A stretch of DNA of 5,331 bases from Acidaminococcaceae bacterium (GTDB lineage: Bacteria; Bacillota; Negativicutes; Acidaminococcales; Acidaminococcaceae), in NCBI GenBank assembly GCA_017443165.1, contig JAFSOW010000248.1, positions 1-5,331 of the forward strand, in the 5' to 3' direction. Under the pieces are notes generated by a model that saw nothing but the letters and a program-made list of their open reading frames with translations, was not told the origin of the DNA and ran no database searches. Shown here piece by piece: positions 1 to 3,600 of this stretch; the first letter of the stretch is position 1; each line of letters begins with the position of its first letter. A program made the position numbers and the translations under genes.

Positions 1-125
1 GAAAAATCGCCACCGATTGTTACGCCACAGTTTTTGCACTCCGCTGTAAAACCGTTTTTGTAATCTGTTACCTCTATGCGATGTTTGCACACCGGGCAGA
101 TTATAAAATATGCACCAACATCCAT
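1..125 (-). CDS. Partial small zinc-ribbon protein, early element gene
   Basis: The reading frame starts at ATG 125-123 and stays open to the left edge, so only the first 41 residues are visible. It carries two CxxC knuckles: C10-P-V-C13 and C30-K-N-C33, 16 residues apart. That is a four-cysteine zinc-ribbon pattern of the kind found in many short phage and element proteins that bind nucleic acid or stabilise a fold. A weak Shine-Dalgarno (GCGGTG) sits 6 nt before the ATG. It lies 27 bp after the stop of the Cro-like gene on the same strand, so the two are probably cotranscribed from the promoter at 422-449 as part of the early leftward operon. No family can be named, and a chance pairing of cysteines is possible but unlikely. 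The 3' end lies outside the window. Confidence 0.6.
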   Translation of the reverse strand, partial: MDVGAYFIICPVCKHRIEVTDYKNGFTAECKNCGVTIGGDF

Positions 126-161
126 TGTTTACACCGCTTTCACATCCATCCCTTACACCGC
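118..161 (-). repeat. 24-bp-period imperfect tandem duplication at a gene start
   Basis: Two 20-nt copies, at 142-161 and 118-137, differ only at three adjacent bases (17 of 20 identical). On the minus strand each copy reads GCGGTGTAA, then three variable bases, then ATGGATGT. The first copy contains the stop codon of the Cro-like gene followed by an ATG. The second contains the real start of the zinc-ribbon gene. The duplication creates a six-codon minicistron (MDVKAV, minus strand 149-129) between the two genes. Confidence 0.75.
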
Positions 162-371
162 CTTCTGTTCGCCACTGTCCGCAAATAGATAGGCAATGCC
201 AACTTTCGGGAAAAAATGCTCTTGCACTTTAAACGCTTCATCAATAGTAAATTTACTAACGCCGTCGATTTTATTAGCAACAGTGTTTCTGTGCAGGTGC
301 AAAAAGTCTGCCATCTGTTCGACGGTAACATTTTCACCAGCCATTTCTTTTTTCAAATTAATCAGCGCCAT
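153..371 (-). CDS. Cro-like helix-turn-helix regulator
   Basis: This 72-residue protein is probably a small DNA-binding regulator controlling the early switch. Residues 16-37 form a helix-turn-helix (VEQMADFLHLHRNTVANKI region). It is followed by a FTIDEAFKVQEHFFP stretch typical of short phage Cro-type proteins in Bacillota. There is no further domain. The start at 371 is supported by AGGAG (386-382), 10 nt upstream. The gene is the first of the leftward operon and diverges from the repressor gene at 530. Its promoter (449-422) overlaps operator O2, and its leader contains operator O1, so repression by either regulator is expected. The stop is followed by the zinc-ribbon gene. The role as Cro rather than an activator is inferred from position and size. 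Confidence 0.8.
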   Translation of the reverse strand: MALINLKKEMAGENVTVEQMADFLHLHRNTVANKIDGVSKFTIDEAFKVQEHFFPKVGIAYLFADSGEQKAV

Positions 372-394
372 TATCTTTTTTCTCCTTTCCGTTT

Positions 395-410
395 TTACGC
401 ATCTGCGTAA
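395..410. promoter_or_regulatory. Operator O1
   Basis: TTACGCATCTGCGTAA is a palindrome with perfect 7-bp arms around a 2-bp centre. It lies downstream of the leftward transcription start, inside the Cro-like gene's leader. It shares ACGCA/TGCGT arms with O2. Confidence 0.85.
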
Positions 411-421
411 TTCTAATTTTA

Positions 422-449
422 ATTATAACGCATTTGCGTAACTTGTCAA
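422..449 (-). promoter_or_regulatory. Promoter of the leftward (Cro-like) operon
   Basis: On the minus strand, TTGACA (449-444) and TATAAT (427-422) are both perfect consensus hexamers separated by 16 bp. Transcription would start near 415, giving a leader of about 44 nt that contains operator O1. Operator O2 (426-441) fills the spacer, so a bound repressor would block RNA polymerase directly. Confidence 0.85.
426..441. promoter_or_regulatory. Operator O2
   Basis: TAACGCATTTGCGTAA matches O1 at 14 of 16 positions. It sits between the -35 and -10 of the leftward promoter. Its centre is 31 bp from the centre of O1. Confidence 0.85.
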
Positions 450-456
450 CAAAAAA

Positions 457-472
457 ATATGCATTTGCACAA
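457..472. promoter_or_regulatory. Operator O3
   Basis: ATATGCATTTGCACAA has the same GCATTTGC core as O2 but different flanks (ATGCA/TGCAC instead of ACGCA/TGCGT). Its centre is 31 bp from O2. Bases 458-471 are the exact inverse of 492-505 in O4. Confidence 0.75.
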
Positions 473-480
473 ATTTGCTA

Positions 481-509
481 TTGACAATTTATGTGCAAAT
501 GCATAATAT
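481..509 (+). promoter_or_regulatory. Promoter of the repressor gene
   Basis: TTGACA (481-486) and TAATAT (504-509) are spaced by exactly 17 bp. The predicted start near 516 coincides with the AGGAGG ribosome binding site (516-521), so the messenger would begin almost at its Shine-Dalgarno with a leader of only about 14 nt. Operator O4 (491-506) fills the spacer and overlaps the -10, so the gene is probably autoregulated or shut by the Cro-like protein. Confidence 0.85.
491..506. promoter_or_regulatory. Operator O4
   Basis: ATGTGCAAATGCATAA carries the operator core in inverted orientation and lies between the -35 and -10 of the repressor promoter. Its centre is 34 bp from O3. It pairs with O3 as a 14-bp perfect inverted repeat. 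Confidence 0.8.
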
Positions 510-529
510 TTTATTAGGAGGTATTTGTC

Positions 530-928
530 ATGGGTATCGGTGCAAAATTGAAAGATGTTATAAAAGACAGAAACACAAATGTAAATGAAGTCGCTAAACG
601 AGCCAATGTCATGCCCAGCGTTTTATATAGTATCATTAAACGCGATAGCAAAAGTGTTGATATTAATGTTTTGATTACTGTAGCAAATATCTTAGGTGTT
701 CCCGTTGAATATTTCGGTGATAATTATAAACACGAAGATAACAGCGACGACCACCTGGCGCAAAACGAGAAAGATCTTCTCACCGACTTCCGATTGCTAA
801 ATCCAGTTGGTCAGAATAGAGGCAGCGACTACATCCACGATCTGACAAAAATAACAGAGTACACTACCCCACCCGAACCGGAAGCTGAGCCCGCCGCCAA
901 AAAAGATGCTGCATCGTCATCAGCTTAG
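530..928 (+). CDS. XRE-family repressor of the element (CI/ImmR-like position)
   Basis: This 132-residue protein probably maintains lysogeny by binding the operators upstream of its own gene. Residues 5-62 form an XRE-type helix-turn-helix domain (recognition region about 17-43). Residues 80-108 (LLTDFRLLNPVGQ...YIHDL) resemble the short helical extension seen in many phage repressors of Bacillota. The tail, about 112-132, is rich in Pro, Glu, Ala and Ser and is probably disordered. No S24/LexA-type self-cleaving domain is present, and no HExxH metalloprotease of the ImmA kind is encoded next to it, so the induction route is not evident. The ATG at 530 is supported by AGGAGG at 516-521, 8 nt upstream. 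Assignment as repressor rather than activator rests on position, size and the operators. Confidence 0.85.
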   Translation: MGIGAKLKDVIKDRNTNVNEVAKRANVMPSVLYSIIKRDSKSVDINVLITVANILGVPVEYFGDNYKHEDNSDDHLAQNEKDLLTDFRLLNPVGQNRGSDYIHDLTKITEYTTPPEPEAEPAAKKDAASSSA

Positions 929-954
929 ACCGGTTCCGGCATCCAAGGTGGGAC

Positions 955-981
955 AAATAAAAAAAGCCTGCCGAAGCAGGC
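955..981 (-). terminator. Minus-strand intrinsic terminator with a UUCG loop
   Basis: On the minus strand the hairpin GCCTGC-TTCG-GCAGGC (981-966) is followed by seven T (965-959) and then ATTT. The loop is the stable cUUCGg tetraloop only when read on this strand, and the T tract exists only on this side, so it should stop leftward transcription before it enters the repressor gene. On the plus strand the hairpin is followed by GGGCGC, a poor terminator for the repressor messenger. Confidence 0.8.
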
Positions 982-1020
982 GGGCGCTGCATTCCAAGCC
1001 CCTGACTTTATTTTTACAGA

Positions 1021-1070
1021 CAGCTACCGTAGACGGTTGCATTGTGATATAATGCAGCCAGAGGTAGCTG
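1021..1070. repeat. Nested inverted repeat around the toxin promoter
   Basis: CAGCTACC (1021-1028) is the exact inverse of GGTAGCTG (1063-1070). Inside it, GGTTGCATT (1035-1043) pairs with AATGCAGCC (1051-1059) with one G-T wobble. The -10 hexamer at 1048-1053 lies within the inner repeat. This could be an operator or a structure formed by read-through RNA; which of the two cannot be told from the sequence. Confidence 0.6.
1045..1053 (+). promoter_or_regulatory. Extended -10 promoter of the toxin messenger
   Basis: TGATATAAT is a perfect extended -10 element (TGn plus TATAAT, hexamer 1048-1053). No good -35 lies 16-18 bp upstream, which extended -10 promoters can tolerate. The predicted start near 1060 gives a leader of about 53 nt before the ATG at 1113. 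Confidence 0.65.
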
Positions 1071-1073
1071 ATG
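1063..1073 (+). repeat. Direct repeat a of the toxin-antitoxin locus
   Basis: GGTAGCTGATG in the toxin leader recurs at 1249-1259 as GGTAGCCGACG (9 of 11; both differences are C/T transitions). It begins within the AGAGG Shine-Dalgarno-like sequence and includes the upstream ATG at 1071. The antisense RNA carries the complement of the distant copy and could pair here over 11 positions, nine Watson-Crick and two G-U. Confidence 0.65.
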
Positions 1074-1082
1074 GTCGGTTTG

Positions 1083-1105
1083 CCCTTACCCTTTATGGGA
1101 GGGGG
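1083..1105 (+). promoter_or_regulatory. Hairpin burying the toxin Shine-Dalgarno
   Basis: CCC (1089-1091) pairs with GGG (1097-1099) around a TTTAT loop. After an A/A mismatch, CCCTT (1083-1087) pairs with GGGGG (1101-1105), using two G-U pairs. The sequestered GGGAGGGGG is the ribosome binding site of the toxin, 7 nt before its ATG. Such self-sequestration is common in type I toxin messengers. Confidence 0.7.
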
Positions 1106-1112
1106 TGTTAGC

Positions 1113-1199
1113 ATGAAGCTTGATATATATCAGACACTTTCACTAATGATTGCGTTTGGTATGCTGATTGCATACATTGTTGTCTCTTGTGTAAAATAA
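1113..1199 (+). CDS. Hol_Tox-like small membrane toxin of a type I system
   Basis: This 28-residue peptide has a short polar N-terminus, the motif YQTLSLMIAFG at about 6-16, a single hydrophobic segment (about 9-26) and a Val-Lys end. The YxTLxLMIAFG motif is the hallmark of the putative holin-like toxin family (Hol_Tox) of Bacillota, whose studied relatives, such as TxpA, act at the membrane and are silenced by an antisense RNA. GGGAGGGGG lies 7 nt upstream of this ATG. An in-frame ATG at 1071, with AGAGG 6 nt before it, would give a 42-residue version; I prefer 1113 because the family motif starts just after it. Downstream, convergent with it, lies a predicted antitoxin RNA. Toxicity itself is inferred. 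Confidence 0.8.
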   Translation: MKLDIYQTLSLMIAFGMLIAYIVVSCVK

Positions 1200-1231
1200 G
1201 AACAGCCGCCGATTAAGGTCGGCGACTGCTC
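1194..1231 (-). terminator. Terminator of the antisense RNA
   Basis: A 13-bp stem (1231-1219 with 1212-1200) with a 6-nt loop is followed on the minus strand by TTATTTT. Two positions (1202/1229 and 1206/1225) are A-C mismatches on the plus strand but G-U pairs on the minus strand, which indicates that the minus-strand RNA is the one under selection. Confidence 0.8.
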
Positions 1232-1248
1232 TTAAACCTAAGTTTCTG

Positions 1249-1259
1249 GGTAGCCGACG
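1249..1259 (+). repeat. Direct repeat b of the toxin-antitoxin locus
   Basis: GGTAGCCGACG is the second copy of the repeat at 1063-1073. It forms one arm of a hairpin with 1265-1275. The arm at 1265-1275 could alternatively pair with the leader copy 1063-1073 (nine Watson-Crick plus two G-U pairs), allowing 5'-3' folding of the toxin messenger. Confidence 0.6.
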
Positions 1260-1284
1260 TTCCGCATCGGCTATCTCTACTTGC

Positions 1285-1313
1285 ATTATAAAGCAAATTT
1301 CACGTTTTGTAAA
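1285..1313 (-). promoter_or_regulatory. Promoter of the antisense RNA antitoxin
   Basis: On the minus strand, TTTACA (1313-1308) and TATAAT (1290-1285) are spaced by 17 bp. This is much closer to consensus than the toxin promoter, as expected when a short-lived antitoxin RNA must outnumber a stable toxin messenger. The start would be near 1278. Confidence 0.8.
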
Positions 1314-1329
1314 GTGTGGAGGTTATAAA

Positions 1330-1857
1330 ATGAAAAAGTTATTTACAGCTATTTTACTGATCACCGCCGTTTTGCTTGCGAATGTTGCATCTGCAGGTTA
1401 CTGTGATGAATATAAAGCAAAGCATCCCAAGAACGTCAAAACAACAACCAGCCAGCTAAGAAGCGGCAAAATGTACACCACAACAGATTACTTTTTGTTT
1501 AAAAGCAAGCGTGGCGGCCTGTCCTTAACCATCAACGATATTGATGGCATTAAGATTTGCACGGTCGGGTACTCCTACGCCGGGAACTCCTGGCGCTTTT
1601 ATGACGGGTTCTCCTGGGGCGACGGGGAAACCGCTCATGATGAAAAAGCCGTAATAAAAAACCGTGATGCTTTCCGGGGCGGCGTGGCAGAAGTAATAAT
1701 GGCGCATTTCAGGCCTTCCGATCTGAAGAACGCCATTGTAATCCACGCCCACAGCGAGCGGTACGGCGATGAAGTAATAATGAATAAAGACAATAAGCGA
1801 TGGGCAGAATGGCAGGAAGCTGTGGACGCAGCTGTTAAAATAATGAATGATAAATAA
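1330..1857 (+). CDS. Secreted protein of unknown function
   Basis: I do not recognise a family for this 175-residue protein. Residues 1-22 are a standard signal peptide: two Lys, a hydrophobic core, and ANVASA before the likely cut after Ala22. No lipobox is present, so it should be released or loosely wall-attached. The mature part has only two cysteines (C25, C77), which could form a disulfide. Its middle (about 60-100) is rich in Gly, Tyr, Trp and Phe and looks beta-rich; residues 140-173 are probably helical and charged. GGAGG (1318-1322) lies 7 nt before the ATG. No clear own promoter is visible: TATAAA at 1287-1292 lacks a -35 and overlaps the antisense promoter. Its position between repressor and integrase suits a lysogeny-expressed accessory (moron) gene. 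Confidence 0.75.
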   Translation: MKKLFTAILLITAVLLANVASAGYCDEYKAKHPKNVKTTTSQLRSGKMYTTTDYFLFKSKRGGLSLTINDIDGIKICTVGYSYAGNSWRFYDGFSWGDGETAHDEKAVIKNRDAFRGGVAEVIMAHFRPSDLKNAIVIHAHSERYGDEVIMNKDNKRWAEWQEAVDAAVKIMNDK

Positions 1858-1887
1858 AAGACCGCCCGGTGCGGGAACACCGGACGG
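1852..1887 (-). terminator. Terminator of the second small RNA
   Basis: A 10-bp stem (1887-1878 with 1871-1862) with a 6-nt loop is followed on the minus strand by TCTTTTATTTA. The single imperfect pair (1865/1884) is C-A on the plus strand but G-U on the minus strand. On the plus side it is followed by CTGAAAAG, so it should not end the secreted-protein messenger efficiently. Confidence 0.75.
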
Positions 1888-1933
1888 CTGAAAAGATGTG
1901 TGCAAACGCCCCACGCCAACAGGAGCAGTCTGC
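1852..1933 (-). ncRNA. Predicted small RNA antisense to the recombinase leader region
   Basis: An RNA of about 80 nt is predicted between a near-consensus minus-strand promoter (1968-1940) and a strong minus-strand terminator (1887-1852). It crosses the whole gap between the secreted-protein stop codon and the recombinase leader, and no convincing peptide is encoded in it. It may limit the recombinase or secreted-protein messengers by antisense pairing, or act elsewhere. Both ends are predicted from promoter and terminator only. Confidence 0.55.
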
Positions 1934-1939
1934 CCTTTT

Positions 1940-1968
1940 ATTATACCAGTTAATAGGAGGTTTTTCAA
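1940..1968 (-). promoter_or_regulatory. Promoter of the second small RNA
   Basis: On the minus strand, TTGAAA (1968-1963) and TATAAT (1945-1940) are spaced by 17 bp, and TGG before the hexamer makes an extended -10. The -35 directly abuts the recombinase ATG at 1969, and the promoter spans the recombinase ribosome binding site (GGAGG, 1956-1960). No comparable plus-strand promoter for the recombinase was found. Confidence 0.75.
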
Positions 1969-3471
1969 ATGTTACGTGCAGCAATTTATGCCAGGTATTC
2001 CAGCGACAACCAGCGCCATGAAAGTATTGAAACCCAGTTCCGGATCTGCGAGGATTACTGCAGGCAAAAAGGTTACCTGGTAGTAGCCCATTATGCTGAT
2101 GAAGCAAAGACCGGGACCACGGCCGTCGGTCGCGACGGGTTCCAGCAAATGCTGACCGATGCCAAACGCGATATTTTCGATGTGCTGATTGTTTATACGC
2201 TGGACCGGGCCGCCCGGCAGGAGCTGGATTATTATCTGTACAAAAAAGAATTGCTGACAGCCGGCATCAAATATGAATATGCCACGGAAAGCTTTGATCC
2301 TTCTTCCGTTGATGGCCAGTTTTTTGAGGGCATCCAGGTTGCGCAGGCCGCCTGGTATTCCCGGAAGCTGTCTGTAAAAGTGAAAGACGGCAAGGATACC
2401 AATGCCCGGCAGTTTCTTTTCCCCGGCGGCACCCCGCCCCTGGGATATGACGCGACGCCGGATCATCATTATGTCATCAATGAACAGGAAGCCGCTGCCG
2501 TCCGCCTGATTTTTTCCATGTACAACGCCGGATCCGGATACGGGCCTATCATGGCGGAGCTGAATCGCCATGGCTTCCGGACAAAACGCGGTGGCCAGTT
2601 CGGTAAAAACTCCCTGCATGAGATCCTGGCCAACGAAAAATACTGCGGTACCTATGTGCACCACCGCAGCCTGAATAATAAACGCCGCCAGCAGACCGCG
2701 CAATCCGGAACGCCTAATGCTATCCCTGCCATCATCAGCCAGGAAGTTTTTGCGGCCGCTGCCGAACGCCGGAACCGAAACCGTCGCCGGACCGGCAGTT
2801 ACTCTGCCAAAACCATTTATCTGTTATCCGGGAAAGTGTTCTGCGGTGAATGTGGCCACAGTTATTCCGGGAACAGTTATTCTTGCCGGCAATACCGTTA
2901 TGAGTATTACCAATGTTCCGATCAGATGAACAAGGGCACCCACGCCTGCAAAAACCCCCGTATAAAAAAGGAATGGCTGGAGCGTAATGTGCTGAACGCG
3001 ATCACGAAACTGCTGACCTATGACCATATTGAAAAGATCATTGATAAGACGATGGAGCGCTACCAGGAAATTTCCGCTTCCGTTCCGGATGAAGTAGAGC
3101 AGCTGCGCAGGCAAAAGGCCGGCGCGGAAGAGCGGCTGGCCAACCTGTACCGGATGGTGGAAAACGGTGTTGCTGATGAATTCGACCTGGCACGGATGAA
3201 AGACATCAAAGAACAAATCCGGGCCCTTGCAGAAAAAATTACGAAAACAGACATCCGGGAAAAAATATCGATCACGCGCGACCAAATCAAACGATTCTGG
3301 TACCAGATGATGGCCGATCTGAAAATGCAAAAACGGCCGGAGATTATCCGGCCGCTACTGCAAAAAATCATTTCGGATATCCGGATCTTTCCGGATCGCG
3401 TAATCGTCGGTATTGGAAGCGCATCACAATGTCAGGGGCTTGATACTGGTTCGATTGGCGCTGCCATATAA
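1969..3471 (+). CDS. Large serine recombinase (integrase)
   Basis: This 500-residue site-specific recombinase inserts and, with a directionality factor, excises the element between attP and attB through a serine-DNA intermediate. The resolvase domain spans about 2-140: YARYSSDNQ puts the catalytic serine at Ser11, with SIETQ at 19-23, R55DGF and TLDR (77-80). A recombinase domain follows (about 155-260; PPLGY, KYCGTYVHHR), then a zinc ribbon with C292, C295, C316 and C327, and a coiled coil at about 375-425. Length and domain order are those of complete phage-type large serine integrases. AGGAGG lies 8 nt before the ATG. It is the last element gene before chromosomal larE, as expected for an integrase beside its attachment site. 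No excision factor is recognisable in the window. Confidence 0.95.
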   Translation: MLRAAIYARYSSDNQRHESIETQFRICEDYCRQKGYLVVAHYADEAKTGTTAVGRDGFQQMLTDAKRDIFDVLIVYTLDRAARQELDYYLYKKELLTAGIKYEYATESFDPSSVDGQFFEGIQVAQAAWYSRKLSVKVKDGKDTNARQFLFPGGTPPLGYDATPDHHYVINEQEAAAVRLIFSMYNAGSGYGPIMAELNRHGFRTKRGGQFGKNSLHEILANEKYCGTYVHHRSLNNKRRQQTAQSGTPNAIPAIISQEVFAAAAERRNRNRRRTGSYSAKTIYLLSGKVFCGECGHSYSGNSYSCRQYRYEYYQCSDQMNKGTHACKNPRIKKEWLERNVLNAITKLLTYDHIEKIIDKTMERYQEISASVPDEVEQLRRQKAGAEERLANLYRMVENGVADEFDLARMKDIKEQIRALAEKITKTDIREKISITRDQIKRFWYQMMADLKMQKRPEIIRPLLQKIISDIRIFPDRVIVGIGSASQCQGLDTGSIGAAI

Positions 3472-3511
3472 AAAGCAACTCCGTTACCCGGTAAGGGCAA
3501 CGGAGTTTTTT
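3470..3511. terminator. Bidirectional terminator between recombinase and larE
   Basis: AACTCCGTT (3477-3485) pairs perfectly with AACGGAGTT (3499-3507), and an inner CCC/GGG pairing extends the stem past one mismatch around a GGTAA loop. On the plus side T runs follow (3506-3511, then more), ending the recombinase messenger. On the minus side GC and five T follow (3474-3470), able to end larE transcription. Confidence 0.85.
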
Positions 3512-3600
3512 GTTTTTATTTTTTTGGATTTTCGTTTTTGATTTTCGTTTTATTTTTGTTTTTTGCCAACGTTTTGCTTTTCGTTTTTATTGTTGTTGCT
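3512..3600. other. T-rich spacer, candidate attachment region
   Basis: This roughly 90-bp non-coding stretch is mostly T on the plus strand. It contains GATTTTCGTTT twice 13 bp apart (3527, 3540), and a third TTTTCGTTTTT near 3578. It separates the element's integrase from chromosomal larE, so the element-chromosome junction (attL or attR) may lie here or in 3472-3511. Without the other end or an empty site, no core can be named. Confidence 0.4.

Larger units (their letters stand above)
1194..1278 (-). ncRNA. Predicted antisense RNA antitoxin
   Basis: An RNA of about 85 nt is predicted from the promoter at 1313-1285 to the terminator at 1231-1194. It contains a 5' hairpin (1275-1249) and the terminator hairpin, and it overlaps the end of the toxin messenger. 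It carries the complement of direct repeat b (1249-1259), so it can pair both with the messenger's 3' part and with the near-identical repeat in the leader (1063-1073). This is the layout of Fst/par-type and TxpA/RatA-type systems. Both ends are predicted, not measured. Confidence 0.7.

Noticed and set aside
129..149. Minicistron MDVKAV on the minus strand
   Set aside because: Six codons produced by a local duplication. It is noted as part of the repeat but not called as a gene.
920..1114. Minus-strand 64-codon open frame over the toxin leader
   Set aside because: It has no family signal, overlaps the terminator, promoter and hairpin of this region, and ends inside the repressor gene.
1972..2703. 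Long minus-strand open frame opposite the recombinase (243 codons)
   Set aside because: It is the antisense shadow of a clearly real serine recombinase, has no recognisable domain and no good ribosome binding site.
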